Shown: positions 44,482 to 54,112 of the stretch, piece after piece
Numbering within the stretch: the first letter of the stretch is position 1
Layout: each line of letters begins with the position of its first letter
Source of the DNA: Metallococcus carri
GTDB lineage: Bacteria; Actinomycetota; Actinomycetes; Actinomycetales; Dermatophilaceae
DNA length: 64,000 bases
Direction: 5' to 3'
Assembly: GCF_011440275.1 (NCBI RefSeq)
Contig: NZ_JAAOIV010000008.1
Coordinates: 62,001 to 126,000 of the forward strand
Notes under the pieces: model-generated
Told to the model about the DNA's origin: nothing
The model's database searches: none
Seen by the model: the letters and a program-made list of their open reading frames with translations, nothing else
Position numbers and translations under genes: made by a program

Positions 44482-45747
44482 ATGAACGCACCCGCCCCTT
44501 GGCCGGCACCACAGGCTCCCGGCCCGCTCGATGCGACCGTCGTCGTGCCCGGCTCCAAGAGCCTCACCAACCGGTATGCCGTGCTCGCCGCTCTGGCCGA
44601 CGGGCCGTCGCGGCTGCGCCGCCCGCTCGTCTCGCGTGACACCACCCTGATGGCAAATGCGTTGCGGTCATTGGGGATCGGCATCGAGGAGACCGACGAG
44701 GGCTGGACCGTCACACCGGGTCGCATCCGCGGCTGTGCCGATGTCGCCTGCGGCCTGGCCGGCACGGTGATGCGCTTCGTGCCGCCGGTCGCGGCCCTCG
44801 CGGACGGCCCGGTGGACTTCGACGGCGACGGGCAGGCCCGCTCGCGGCCGATGGGTGCGATCCTCGGCGCGCTGCGCGACCTCGGGGTCGGCGTCTTCGG
44901 CGATGCGCTGCCCTTCCAGGTGCAGGGCACCGGCCGCGTGCGTGGTGGCCGGGTGCTGATCGACGCGTCGTCCTCCTCGCAGTTCGTGAGCGGGCTGCTG
45001 CTCGCCGGTGCGCGGTACGAGCAGGGCGTCGCGGTCGTCCACGACGGCAAGCCGGTGCCCTCCCTCCCCCACATCGACATGACCGTCGCCGTGCTGCGCG
45101 CGGCCGGAGTCACCGTCGACGACTCGGCGGCCAACACCTGGCGGGTCGAGCCGGGCCCGATCCGCGCGCTCGACCTCACCGTCGAGCCGGACCTGTCCAA
45201 TGCCGCGCCCTTCCTCGCGGCCGCTCTCGTCGCCGGCGGGACCGTGCGCGTGCCGGACTGGCCGAGCACAACCACCCAGGCCGGTGATGCCTTGCGCGAG
45301 CTGCTGCCCCAACTGGGCGCGACGGTCGACTTGGTGGACGGCACCCTCACGGTGACCGGCGACGGCTCGGTCCGCGCGGTCGACGTCGACCTGCACGATG
45401 TCGGCGAGCTCACCCCGGTGATCGCCGCGCTGGCAGCGCTCGGCGACGGCACGTCATACCTGCGCGGCGTCGGTCACCTGCGCTTCCACGAGACCGACCG
45501 GCTGGCCGCCCTGGCGACCGAGATCAACGCCCTCGGCGGCGAGGTGAGCGAGCTCGACGACGGTCTGCAGATCACCCCGAAACCGTTGCGCGGCAACGTT
45601 TTTCAGACCTATGGCGATCACCGGATGGTGATGGCGGCGGCGGTGCTCGGACTGCGTGTCCCCGGCATCGAGATCGCCGACGTGCAGACTGTCGGCAAGA
45701 CGCTGCCGGAGTTCACCGCGCTCTGGACCCGGATGCTGGGAGCCTGA
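44482..45747 (+). CDS. aroA: 3-phosphoshikimate 1-carboxyvinyltransferase (EPSP synthase)
   Basis: 421 aa. [20 protein letters not shown] (shikimate-3-phosphate/PEP site with the catalytic Lys), [12 protein letters not shown] (the variant of LGNAGTAMR), [10 protein letters not shown] and the C-terminal [18 protein letters not shown]. It joins PEP to shikimate-3-phosphate in aromatic amino acid synthesis. The transcript looks leaderless. rsgA starts at the very next base after the stop, a pairing frequent in actinobacteria. Confidence 0.96.
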   Translation: MNAPAPWPAPQAPGPLDATVVVPGSKSLTNRYAVLAALADGPSRLRRPLVSRDTTLMANALRSLGIGIEETDEGWTVTPGRIRGCADVACGLAGTVMRFVPPVAALADGPVDFDGDGQARSRPMGAILGALRDLGVGVFGDALPFQVQGTGRVRGGRVLIDASSSSQFVSGLLLAGARYEQGVAVVHDGKPVPSLPHIDMTVAVLRAAGVTVDDSAANTWRVEPGPIRALDLTVEPDLSNAAPFLAAALVAGGTVRVPDWPSTTTQAGDALRELLPQLGATVDLVDGTLTVTGDGSVRAVDVDLHDVGELTPVIAALAALGDGTSYLRGVGHLRFHETDRLAALATEINALGGEVSELDDGLQITPKPLRGNVFQTYGDHRMVMAAAVLGLRVPGIEIADVQTVGKTLPEFTALWTRMLGA

Positions 45748-46764
45748 GTGGGGCGCTGGGACGACGACGAGTCGCGGGTGCGGGTGCGTCCCAACCCGCG
45801 CGGCAGCCGACCGCGCACCAAGGACCGCCCCAAGCACGAGGATGCGGTGATCGGCATGGTCACCGGCGTCGACCGCGGCCGCTGGACGGTGCTGGTCGAC
45901 GGTCGCCCGATCACCGCGATGCGCGCTCGCGAACTCCATCGCACCAGCATCGTCGTCGGCGACCGCGTTGCGCTGGTCGGTGACACCAGTGGCGACGAAG
46001 GGTCCCTTGCGCGGATCGTGCGGATCGAGGAGCGCACGACCTTCCTGCGCCGCACCGCCGACGACACCGACCCGGTCGAGCGTGCCATCGTCGCCAACGC
46101 CGATCAGCTCGCCATCGTCACCGCCTTGGCCGACCCGGTGCCGCGACCGCGGATGGTCGACCGGTGCCTGCTCGCGGCCTATGACGCCGGCCTGGATCCG
46201 CTGCTCGTGCTCACCAAGGCCGACCTCGCCTCGCCCGGCCCCTTCCTTGCCGGGTATGCCGGCCTCGACCTGCCGCATGTCGTCACGGAGGTGACCGACG
46301 ATGGTGTGATCGACGGCCTCGCCCAGGTGCACGCGGCCCTTGCCGACCGCACCACGGTGCTGGTCGGGCACTCCGGGGTCGGGAAGTCCACCCTGGTCAA
46401 TGCCCTTGTGCCGCAAGCGGATCGAGCGATCGGTGCGGTCAACGCGGTCACCGGCCGCGGCCGGCATACGTCGACCTCGGCGATCGCGCTCCCCCTCGAG
46501 GGAGGCGGCTGGGTGATCGACACGCCCGGCGTGCGGTCCTTCGGCCTCGCGCACGTCGACCCGGACTCGTTCATCGACCATTTCCCCGATCTGGCCGAGG
46601 GCACCCGCGACTGCCCGCGCGGTTGCACGCACGACGAACCCGAATGCGCGCTCGACGCGTGGGTGGCCGACGGGCACGCCGGGCCGGCCGGCGCGGCACG
46701 CTTGGAGTCGCTGCGCCGGCTGCTGCGCTCGCGTTCCGGCACCGTCGAGGACCAGGAGGACTGA
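45748..46764 (+). CDS. rsgA: Ribosome small-subunit GTPase A
   Basis: 338 aa, GTG start directly after the aroA stop. An N-terminal OB-fold (about 33-110), a circularly permuted GTPase with LTKAD (G4) before GHSGVGKST (G1) and DTPG (G3), and a C-terminal zinc finger CPRGCTHDEPEC. It helps mature the 30S subunit and checks its state with GTP. A basic N-terminal tail rich in Arg and Pro is typical of actinobacterial forms. Confidence 0.95.
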   Translation: MGRWDDDESRVRVRPNPRGSRPRTKDRPKHEDAVIGMVTGVDRGRWTVLVDGRPITAMRARELHRTSIVVGDRVALVGDTSGDEGSLARIVRIEERTTFLRRTADDTDPVERAIVANADQLAIVTALADPVPRPRMVDRCLLAAYDAGLDPLLVLTKADLASPGPFLAGYAGLDLPHVVTEVTDDGVIDGLAQVHAALADRTTVLVGHSGVGKSTLVNALVPQADRAIGAVNAVTGRGRHTSTSAIALPLEGGGWVIDTPGVRSFGLAHVDPDSFIDHFPDLAEGTRDCPRGCTHDEPECALDAWVADGHAGPAGAARLESLRRLLRSRSGTVEDQED

Positions 46765-46770
46765 GGCCCG

Positions 46771-48504
46771 ATGGCGTGGGGTCTGCCCGAGACGGTGAGC
46801 GGGCACCTGACGACCTTCACCGAGGTCAAGCCCGCTCCGGGGCGATGGAAGTTCGCGCTGCACGCCACGGCCTGTTGCGCGGCCGCCGTCACCGCCGTGG
46901 CGATCGTCTTCGGCCCGCGCACCGCCCTGCTGGCGATCACCGGCGCGATGATCAGCACGACCGCAGCCACGCGGCCCTGGCGGGCCCGCATCCCGATCCT
47001 GCTCGTCATGGACGCGGCCTATCTGGTCGCGTGCAGCCTGGGCGCGCTCGTCGGGGAGCGTCCCGTGCTGCTCACCGCCTTGCTGACCCTGCTCTCGAGC
47101 GGCGCCGCGTTGGTCTATCACGCGGTGCTCGCCGACCCTCCCGGGCCGATCTTCCTGCTCATCGGCCCCGCGATCGCGTCCTATCTGCCGACCGTCGGTA
47201 TGCCGGTCACCACCGTGATCGGGGTGACCGCGCTCAGCGCCGTCACCGCATCGCTCACCTCGATCGTGCTGCAGTCGACCTCGGCCGAGCGCGCGGAGGA
47301 CGACGCAGTGCAGGCCGCCGAGGAGGAGGTGCTCGCCCTGATGCGGGCGAGCGAATCCGCCGGCCCCGACGCCCCCGAGGTGGCCGCCCTGCGCGACCAG
47401 GCCTATGCCGCGGTGTTCAGCGCCAGCCTGGTGCTGGAGGAGTCGGTCGGCCGCGACCCCCACGGCCAGCGGTGGAAGCGCCTCACCAAACGGCTGCGAC
47501 GACTGCACCGCAGGGTGATCACGGTGATCGCGCAGGCCGAGTTCCCGGGTGCGGCCGTGGCGATCAACGCCCTCGAACAACGCCGTTATCTCGGCTCGCC
47601 GGGGTTGATGTACCTGCTGCGGTGGGGGCTGTCGCGGCGGGCCTTCCCGTGGTTCGCCGCCCGCCGCATCGGCCTGGCGATCCTGCTCACCTGCCTCACC
47701 ACCTACGCCATCGGGGTCAGTCATCCCTACTGGGCGGTGATGACGACCGCGATCGTGATGTCCCTCGGCACCGACCGGCTGTCGCTCACCCACCGGGCCA
47801 TGCATCGCCTGGTTGGCACGATCGCCGGCGTGCTGCTGTTCTTCGTGATCCACGCGCTGGGGCTGCGCGGCATCGACCTGATCGTGGTCGCGCTCGTGCT
47901 GGTCTACCTGCTGCAGTTGACCGCGGTGCGCAACTACGCGATCGCGGTGTTCTTCGTGACGCCGATGGCGCTGCTCATCTCCACCGCCGGGCACCCCGAT
48001 GCGCCGATCCTGCGGATGGTCGGTGAACGCATCGGCGACACCGCGGTCGGCGTCGTGTGCAGCCTCATCGTCATGTGGGCGACCGGCCACCGCACCCCGA
48101 TCGCGTTGGTGCGCAGGCAATTTCGCCGTACCCTGCGCACCGTCGAGCGGCTGTTGCTGTTGCTCGCCGATGGCGCCGAGGGCTCCGACGCCGGCTTCGT
48201 CGCCCGCCGCGACCTGGCTTATGAGGAATTGCAGACCGCCCGCATCCTGCGCATCTCCCAGCAGGAGCTGCCGACCACCCTGGCCGGTTGGGAATCCCTG
48301 GAGTCGATCACCAACCGGATCTGTTACACCGTGCTCGCCGCGTGCTGGCTGGAGAAACCCCTCGAACATCTCGATGCTGCCGCGATGGCCGCCGCCCTGC
48401 AGCGCGTGCTCGCCGGCCTGCCGCCGGTCAACACCCGCCTGATCGACCTGACCGACCTGCAGGACGCCCTGCGCAAGGTGCGCGAGGCCGGCATACCGGC
48501 GTGA
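46771..48504 (+). CDS. FUSC-family membrane protein
   Basis: 577 aa. Two blocks of membrane helices (about 25-160 and 300-430) separated by a cytoplasmic charged helical region, followed by a soluble C-terminus (about 440-577). This is the FUSC/YccS layout of putative aromatic acid exporters. The second block contains HPYWAVMTTAIVMS and AMHRLVGTIAGVLL, typical of FUSC. The substrate is unknown. It begins 6 nt after rsgA and belongs to the aroA-rsgA transcript. Confidence 0.88.
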   Translation: MAWGLPETVSGHLTTFTEVKPAPGRWKFALHATACCAAAVTAVAIVFGPRTALLAITGAMISTTAATRPWRARIPILLVMDAAYLVACSLGALVGERPVLLTALLTLLSSGAALVYHAVLADPPGPIFLLIGPAIASYLPTVGMPVTTVIGVTALSAVTASLTSIVLQSTSAERAEDDAVQAAEEEVLALMRASESAGPDAPEVAALRDQAYAAVFSASLVLEESVGRDPHGQRWKRLTKRLRRLHRRVITVIAQAEFPGAAVAINALEQRRYLGSPGLMYLLRWGLSRRAFPWFAARRIGLAILLTCLTTYAIGVSHPYWAVMTTAIVMSLGTDRLSLTHRAMHRLVGTIAGVLLFFVIHALGLRGIDLIVVALVLVYLLQLTAVRNYAIAVFFVTPMALLISTAGHPDAPILRMVGERIGDTAVGVVCSLIVMWATGHRTPIALVRRQFRRTLRTVERLLLLLADGAEGSDAGFVARRDLAYEELQTARILRISQQELPTTLAGWESLESITNRICYTVLAACWLEKPLEHLDAAAMAAALQRVLAGLPPVNTRLIDLTDLQDALRKVREAGIPA

Positions 48505-48532
48505 GGTCCGGGGGGTTGGACCGCTCGGGGGC

Positions 48533-48538
48533 TACGGT
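48533..48538 (+). promoter_or_regulatory. Leaderless -10 box of hisN
   Basis: TACGGT, 6 nt before the GTG at 48545, with no Shine-Dalgarno. Confidence 0.5.
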
Positions 48539-48544
48539 GCACAC

Positions 48545-49339
48545 GTGTCCACCTATGCCGATGACCTGCGCGTCGCGCACATGCTCGCCGACTCCGTCGA
48601 ACCCACGCTGATGGAGCGCTTCGGCGCTGCCGATCTGCAGGTGAGCACCAAGCCCGACCTCAGCCCGGTCACCGACGCCGACGTCGCAGCCGAGGAGGTC
48701 ATCCGCAACCAGCTCAAGCGAGCACGGCCGCGCGACGCGGTGCAGGGCGAAGAGCAGGGCACGACCGGCTCGGGTCTGCGCCGCTGGATCATCGACCCGA
48801 TCGACGGCACCAAGAACTATGTGCGCGGCGTGCCCGTGTGGGCGACCCTGATCGCGCTCGTCGACGGCGACGAACCCGTGGTCGGCGTCGTCGCGGCTCC
48901 CGCACTCGGCCGCCGCTGGTGGGCCTCGGTCGGCACTGGGGCGTATGCCGGTCGCTCGCTGTCGAAGGGCAAACCGATCAAGGTCTCCTCGGTGGGTTCG
49001 ATCGGGGACGCCTCGCTGTCCTACGCCTCGCTGTCGGGATGGGACCGGCACGACCGGCGCCCGGCGATGCTGCAACTGATCGACGACTGCTGGCGCAGCC
49101 GGGCCTACGGCGACTTCTGGGGGCACATGCTCGTCGCCGAGGGCGCGGTCGACATTTCACCGGAGCCGGAGCTCGCAGTCCACGACATGGCAGCGCTGGT
49201 GCCGATCGTCACCGAGGCGGGTGGCCGGTTCACCAGCCTCGACGGCAAGCCCGGCCCGTGGGGCGGCAACGGGGTGTCCACCAACGGACTGCTGCACGAC
49301 GAGGTCCTGCGCCGGCTCGGCCCGGCGACCGAGGGCTGA
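48545..49339 (+). CDS. hisN: Histidinol-phosphatase, inositol-monophosphatase family
   Basis: 264 aa. The metal sites of the IMPase fold are clear: the expected E in QGEEQG, WIIDPIDGTKNYVRG (the DPIDGT box) and the C-terminal ELAVHDMAALVPIVTEAGG (W/H-D motif). The GTKNYVRG variant is typical of HisN, which dephosphorylates histidinol phosphate in actinobacterial histidine synthesis. An inositol-phosphatase role cannot be excluded from sequence alone. Confidence 0.9.
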   Translation: MSTYADDLRVAHMLADSVEPTLMERFGAADLQVSTKPDLSPVTDADVAAEEVIRNQLKRARPRDAVQGEEQGTTGSGLRRWIIDPIDGTKNYVRGVPVWATLIALVDGDEPVVGVVAAPALGRRWWASVGTGAYAGRSLSKGKPIKVSSVGSIGDASLSYASLSGWDRHDRRPAMLQLIDDCWRSRAYGDFWGHMLVAEGAVDISPEPELAVHDMAALVPIVTEAGGRFTSLDGKPGPWGGNGVSTNGLLHDEVLRRLGPATEG

Positions 49340-49424
49340 CCCTCGGCATACCTCTTTCGACTTCGAAGTATCGGCAGTGGCACACTGGCGGGGACAGCAC
49401 CACCCCGCCCCAAAGGAGCCGCCC

Positions 49425-50765
49425 GTGAGCCTCGACACCGATGTCCAGGTCCCGCAGCGCCGTGAACTGCGCACCTCCATCCCCGGCCCGCGTTCGCAGA
49501 CTCTCGCCGAGCGGCGCGCGGCCGCGGTCGCCGCGGGCGTCGGCTCGACGATGCCGGTGTATGCCGCCCGCGCGGGTGGCGGTGTCATCGAGGATGTCGA
49601 CGGCAACCTGCTGATCGACCTCGGGGCGGGCATCGCGGTGACCACGGTGGGCGCCAGTCACCCGAAGGTTGTTGAGGCGGTGCAGCGGCAGGTCGCCGAG
49701 TTCACCCACACCTGCTTCATGATCACGCCCTACGAGGGCTATGTCGCCGTCGCCGAGAAGCTCGCCGAGCTCACGCCGGGCGATCACGCCAAGAAGTCGG
49801 CGCTGTTCAACTCCGGCGCCGAGGCGGTGGAGAACGCGATCAAGATCGCCCGCCACGCGACCGGCCGCACCGCGGTGGTCGCCTTCGACCACGCCTATCA
49901 CGGCCGCACCAACCTCACGATGGCGCTGACCGCCAAGGCGATGCCCTACAAGAAGGGCTTTGGACCGTTCGCGTCCGATATCTACCGGGTGCCGATGTCC
50001 TATCCCTTCCGCGACCCTTCGGGGATGACGGGCGAGCAGGCGGCTCAGCGGGCAATCACGTTGGCGGACAAGGCAGTTGGCGCCGACCAGATCGCCGCGG
50101 TGATCATCGAGCCGATCCAGGGCGAGGGTGGTTTCATCGTGCCCGCGCCGGGCTTCCTCGCCGCAGTGGCGGCGTGGTGCCGCGACAACGGGATCGTCTT
50201 CATCGCCGACGAGGTGCAGGCCGGTTTCGCTCGCACCGGCGCGTGGTTCGCGTGTGACCACGAAGACGTCGTGCCCGACCTGGTGACCACGGCCAAGGGC
50301 ATCGCGGGCGGTATGCCGCTCGCCGCCGTCACCGGCCGCGCGGAGCTGATGGACGCGGTCCACGCAGGTGGTCTCGGCGGCACCTATGGCGGCAACCCGG
50401 TCGCCTGCGCGGCAGCGCTCGGTGCGATCGAGGCGATGGAAGCCGACGGCATGCTGCAGCGGGCCGAGCAGATCGGCGCCGTGATCCGGTCGACGCTCGA
50501 GGCCGCGCAACAGTCGCAGCCGGCGATCGGCGACATCCGCGGCCGGGGGGCGATGATGGCGCTGGAACTCGTCCAGCCCGGCACGCAAGAGCCGGACGCC
50601 GCGCTCGCCGCAGCCGTGGCGAAGAAGTGTCACGAGCAGGGCGTCGTGGTGTTGACCTGTGGCACCTTCGGCAATGTCATCCGGTTGCTGCCGCCGCTCA
50701 CGATCAGCGACGAGTTGCTCGCCGAAGGCCTGCAGATCCTCACCGAGGCGCTCACCTCGGCCTGA
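49425..50765 (+). CDS. gabT: 4-aminobutyrate aminotransferase
   Basis: 446 aa from GTG 49425, with AAAGGAG 6-7 nt upstream. A class-III PLP aminotransferase: SGAEAVENAIKIAR, AYHGRTNLTMALT, EPIQGEGG, ADEVQAGFARTG and the PLP lysine in TTAKGIAGGMPLAA. It transfers the amino group of GABA to 2-oxoglutarate, giving succinate semialdehyde and glutamate. No gabD follows. The long upstream frame is inside hisN and ignored. Confidence 0.94.
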   Translation: MSLDTDVQVPQRRELRTSIPGPRSQTLAERRAAAVAAGVGSTMPVYAARAGGGVIEDVDGNLLIDLGAGIAVTTVGASHPKVVEAVQRQVAEFTHTCFMITPYEGYVAVAEKLAELTPGDHAKKSALFNSGAEAVENAIKIARHATGRTAVVAFDHAYHGRTNLTMALTAKAMPYKKGFGPFASDIYRVPMSYPFRDPSGMTGEQAAQRAITLADKAVGADQIAAVIIEPIQGEGGFIVPAPGFLAAVAAWCRDNGIVFIADEVQAGFARTGAWFACDHEDVVPDLVTTAKGIAGGMPLAAVTGRAELMDAVHAGGLGGTYGGNPVACAAALGAIEAMEADGMLQRAEQIGAVIRSTLEAAQQSQPAIGDIRGRGAMMALELVQPGTQEPDAALAAAVAKKCHEQGVVVLTCGTFGNVIRLLPPLTISDELLAEGLQILTEALTSA

Positions 50766-50791
50766 GCGTCGGTGGGCGTCCCCGGGGGGCC

Positions 50792-50915
50792 CAGCGTCCG
50801 CAGTTCCGCACCACCGTTCGTGCGAAGGCGCGGACACCCGGCATACCCTCCGGTCAGCGTCCGCAGTTCCGCACCACCGTTCGTGCGCACCCGCGGACAC
50901 CCGCCGCGAGCGGCT
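50792..50915. repeat. 63-bp direct repeat, two copies
   Basis: A 33-nt identical block starting CAGCGTCCGCAGTTCCGCAC occurs at 50792-50824 and 50855-50887, each followed by a GCGGACACCC block. Within a copy GTCCGC and GCGGAC can pair to a stem. It fills the gap between gabT and the convergent MFS gene and may act as a terminator or be a dispersed repeat. Confidence 0.75.
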
Positions 50916-52132
50916 CACGCAGCGAGCGCCGGTCGATCGCCGAACTGGCGAAAACTCTTGCGCACCAACGGCATCAGCGTGGCGACGAAATAGCTCACGC
51001 CGACGATCCACATCGCCGGTCGCAGGCCGAGCCCACTGATCAGCGCACCGCCGAGCAGACCGCCGAACGGGATCAACGCCCAGCACAGCGCGGTGTTGAG
51101 CGCACTCACGCGGCCGACCAACGGCTTCGGGATGCGCTCGAAGATCACCGCGCCGAGGATCGGGTTGATGAAGCCGGACGCGAACCCGCCGATGCCGATC
51201 ACGGCGAGCAGCATCCAGAAGGGCACGTCGGCGCCGAACACCGCGAACCGCGGCAGCCCGACGAGCAGGAAGCCGACCGTGTACACCGGCAGCCTCGGCA
51301 TCCGCTCTCCTAAAGCGGCGGCCAGCAGCGCGCCCAGGATCGACGGCCCGGACAGGGCCGCGAAGGCGAGCCCCACCGCTCCCGCGCCACGCCCGCTGTC
51401 GTGCGCCCACACCGGCACCAGCACCGCCGCCCACGCCTGGTCGAGCAGGTTGGTCAGCGCCACCATCGTGGTGATGCCGACCAGCACGGCGTCGCCGCGC
51501 AGGAACCGCCAGCCTTCGTGCAGGTCCTCGAGGTATGACGACAGGCCTTCCGTCGCCGAGGCCGCGCCGCGGGGCACCAGCACCCCGATGCAGAACGCCG
51601 CGACGGCGAAGGTGGCTGCGTTGATCAGCAACGCCTGCGGTGCTCCGATCAGCGCGACGACACCGCCGGCGACCGCCGCGCCGATCGTGCCGCCGAGGCG
51701 CTCGATCGCACCGGCCACACCCGTCACGCGCTCCAGCGGCAGACCACCGACCTCGGCCACGACCGGCACGAGTGCCTGCTTGGCACCATCAGACGGTCCG
51801 CGCACCACCCCCATCAGCACCGCGATCGCGATCAGCACCGGCAGCGGGAGCAACCCCAGCCAATGCAGGACCGGCACGAGCCCGACAACGAAGACGCTCA
51901 GCGAATCCGCAATGACTGCAACGGCTTTCGCGCCGATGCGATCCACGATCGGTCCGCCGAAGGCCTTGGCCAGCACATAGGGCAGCATCTCGGCGAAACC
52001 CACAACCCCCGTCCAGGTCGCCGACCCGGTCGTGGTCAGCACCAGCCACGGGATAGCGATCTGCGCCAGGCGGGTGCCGGAGATCGAGAAGGTCTCGGCG
52101 ATCGCCAGGCCGGCGAACGGGCGCCGGCTCAT
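50915..52132 (-). CDS. Major facilitator superfamily transporter
   Basis: 405 aa with about 12 membrane helices. The N-terminal half has the MFS-A-like GGPIVDRIGAKAVAVIAD between helices 2 and 3. It resembles the drug-efflux (MFS_3, MefA-like) group. It overlaps the ArsR-type regulator by 4 nt (ATGA), so regulator and transporter are one transcript. The substrate is unknown; export of a toxic compound sensed by the regulator is likely. Confidence 0.9.
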   Translation of the reverse strand: MSRRPFAGLAIAETFSISGTRLAQIAIPWLVLTTTGSATWTGVVGFAEMLPYVLAKAFGGPIVDRIGAKAVAVIADSLSVFVVGLVPVLHWLGLLPLPVLIAIAVLMGVVRGPSDGAKQALVPVVAEVGGLPLERVTGVAGAIERLGGTIGAAVAGGVVALIGAPQALLINAATFAVAAFCIGVLVPRGAASATEGLSSYLEDLHEGWRFLRGDAVLVGITTMVALTNLLDQAWAAVLVPVWAHDSGRGAGAVGLAFAALSGPSILGALLAAALGERMPRLPVYTVGFLLVGLPRFAVFGADVPFWMLLAVIGIGGFASGFINPILGAVIFERIPKPLVGRVSALNTALCWALIPFGGLLGGALISGLGLRPAMWIVGVSYFVATLMPLVRKSFRQFGDRPALAA

Positions 52133-52725
52133 GCCTCCTCCTCGCGGTGAACGACGGTGCCGGGTCGCGGGAAGCCGTGGAACTGCACGAGGAACTGGGC
52201 CGCGCCTTCCGGGGCGTCGGCCTCGTCCAGCGCCCCCTCGGCGAACTCACCGATGGTTGCGTGGACCCGCTCTTCGAGTTCGCGAGCGCGCTCGGGAGTG
52301 AGCCACATCGCCCAGTCACTGGCGTCGACCGCGGTCGCCCACCGCGCCGGCAGCTCGGGCCGCTCGACGACTGACTCCTGCAGCCGCGCGATCATCGTGC
52401 CGACGACCGCTCCGAGGTAGGTCTCCAACACCGCCCGCTCCTGTGGGTCGGCACTCGTGTTCGCGGTCTCGGTGGAGCGGTGCGCCGCGCGCCACCAACG
52501 GTCCCGAGCGTTGCCGCGCTCCGCGTCGTCCTCGATCAGCCCGGCGTCGGCGAGCTGGCGCAGGTGGTAGCTCGTCGCGCCGGAGTTGAGGCCGAGCCGG
52601 TCGGCCAACTGGGAGGCGGTCGCTGCGCCGTCGAGCCGCAGCATGCCGAGCATCTGCAGCCGCACTGGATGGGCGAGCGCCTTGAGTTGAGCGGTGTCGG
52701 GGACGACCGTGCGCGGTGAGGTCAT
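52129..52725 (-). CDS. ArsR/HTH_20-type winged-helix regulator
   Basis: 198 aa. The N-terminal winged helix (about 10-85) reads LKALAHPVRLQMLGML, GAATASQLADRLGLNSGATS and YHLRQLADAGLIEDD. The C-terminus (about 95-195) is helical and probably binds a ligand; no metal-binding ELCVCDL box is seen. The leaderless box TACGGT is 6 nt upstream, and two adjoining 14-bp palindromes lie just above it, so autorepression is likely. It is co-transcribed with the MFS gene. Confidence 0.88.
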   Translation of the reverse strand: MTSPRTVVPDTAQLKALAHPVRLQMLGMLRLDGAATASQLADRLGLNSGATSYHLRQLADAGLIEDDAERGNARDRWWRAAHRSTETANTSADPQERAVLETYLGAVVGTMIARLQESVVERPELPARWATAVDASDWAMWLTPERARELEERVHATIGEFAEGALDEADAPEGAAQFLVQFHGFPRPGTVVHREEEA

Positions 52726-52731
52726 GGCCTC

Positions 52732-52771
52732 ACCGTAGAACTACAAAGAGTTCTTTGCAAACACTTCTTTG
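52732..52771 (-). promoter_or_regulatory. ArsR-MFS promoter with two abutting 14-bp operators
   Basis: -10 TACGGT (52732-52737), then CAAAGA-GT-TCTTTG (52744-52757) and CAAACA-CT-TCTTTG (52758-52771), contiguous. The sites cover the expected -35 region. The first is a perfect inverted repeat, the second has one mismatch. Confidence 0.65.
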
Positions 52772-52774
52772 CGA

Positions 52775-54112
52775 TCAGCGCAGGTCGACGGTCAGACCCA
52801 ACGCGCGCACCGCGTCGGCATACGCCTCGGCGTCACCGACTAGGACGATGCAAGGCTGCTGCCCGCTGTACCGGCGCCACGCCTCACTCGCCCGCTCCGG
52901 TGTCACCTGCTGCAGGTCGGCCAGATAGTCGGTGACCCACTGCGGCCCCAGCCCGTCCATGCGCAACATCGCCACCTCGTCGGCGACGGCATCCGCGGTC
53001 GCGAACCGGCCGGGAGCGGTCTTGGCGAGGAAGTCCACTCCCCCGCGCACCTCGTCGGCGCCGAAGCCGCCGTCGGCGTCCCGCAGGATCTCCAGCAGCA
53101 GCTCGAGCGCCGGCGCGGTGACCTCGCCGCGCACCGACCCACTCACGGAGAACACCCCGTCGCGCACCCGCGGCCGGAAGCCGCCGCGCATGCCGTAGGT
53201 GTAACCCTTCTCCTCGCGCAGCACCTTGTCGATCCGCGCGGTCGGCGCACCGCCCAACACGAAGGACAGCACCGGATAGGGCGCCCAGCCGCCGTCCACC
53301 CGCCGCGACGGCCCCTGCCAGCCGAGCTGGATCTCGGTCTGCACCGACCCCGGCCGGTGCACGAAGGTGACACCACCCCGGTCGGGTGAGAGCGCCTCGT
53401 TGACCTCGACCGGCGTTGCGGCAGAAGCGGATTCGTCCCACCGCCCGATGGTCCGGTCGAGTCGCTCGAAGACGTCCGCGGCGTCCACATCACCGGCCAC
53501 GACCACCCGCGCGCCCTCCGGGCGGATGTATGCCGAGTGGAACGCTCGGCACGCCTCTGCGTCGATCGTCCCGATCGTCTCTGGTGACCCGCCGAGCGGG
53601 CGAGAGGCGCGCGACGAGGAGGTGTAGAACCGTCGCACCCACTCCACCGCGGCGCGCGCACCGGCGTCGGCCAGCTCGTGCTCGGCCTCGGCAATCCGTT
53701 GCCGCACATGGCGATTCACTTCCGTGCTGTCGAAGGCCGGCTCAGAGATGAACTCCCGGGTGAGCTCCCAGGCGGTGTCCAGGTGACCACCGGTCGCCTC
53801 GAGGTCCATGACCAGGCCGCGGGCCGTCATACCTCCGGAGAGCGCAATCCCGTTGCGCTCCAACAGTTCTGCCATCTCCTCGGCGGACCGTGCAGCGGTG
53901 CCCTCGTCCATCGTGCGCGAGACGATGGTGCCGACACCTTCTTGTGCGCGCGGCTCGGCGGCGGCGGGCACGGGGACGATGAGCCGGGTCGAGACAACCT
54001 TCTGGCCGGGCAGCGGGATCACTTCGGCCACGACGCCATTGGCCAACCGCTGCTCAACGGTCTCGGGAAAGGCCCACGGCCGCGGCGGTTGGACGATCGG
54101 GCGGGCGGTCAT
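52775..54112 (-). CDS. M16 zinc-protease-like protein, non-catalytic subunit
   Basis: 445 aa, M16 fold in two halves. It lacks the HxxEH zinc motif but keeps the R/Y substrate pair of the partner subunit (EEKGYTYGMRGGFR). Such proteins form a clamshell with an active M16 subunit. It overlaps the active partner gene by 4 nt (ATGA). The two genes together encode a heterodimeric peptidase; actinobacteria also have a distinct single PepR-type M16 enzyme. Confidence 0.9.
   Translation of the reverse strand: MTARPIVQPPRPWAFPETVEQRLANGVVAEVIPLPGQKVVSTRLIVPVPAAAEPRAQEGVGTIVSRTMDEGTAARSAEEMAELLERNGIALSGGMTARGLVMDLEATGGHLDTAWELTREFISEPAFDSTEVNRHVRQRIAEAEHELADAGARAAVEWVRRFYTSSSRASRPLGGSPETIGTIDAEACRAFHSAYIRPEGARVVVAGDVDAADVFERLDRTIGRWDESASAATPVEVNEALSPDRGGVTFVHRPGSVQTEIQLGWQGPSRRVDGGWAPYPVLSFVLGGAPTARIDKVLREEKGYTYGMRGGFRPRVRDGVFSVSGSVRGEVTAPALELLLEILRDADGGFGADEVRGGVDFLAKTAPGRFATADAVADEVAMLRMDGLGPQWVTDYLADLQQVTPERASEAWRRYSGQQPCIVLVGDAEAYADAVRALGLTVDLR

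Noticed and set aside
45454-48369. 971-codon minus-strand open frame opposite aroA, rsgA and the FUSC gene
   Set aside because: Low-complexity antisense shadow of three recognisable genes.
50812-50887. ACCGTTCGT words as a second LytTR operator
   Set aside because: The two copies are 63 bp apart instead of 21 and are part of a larger direct repeat between two gene ends.
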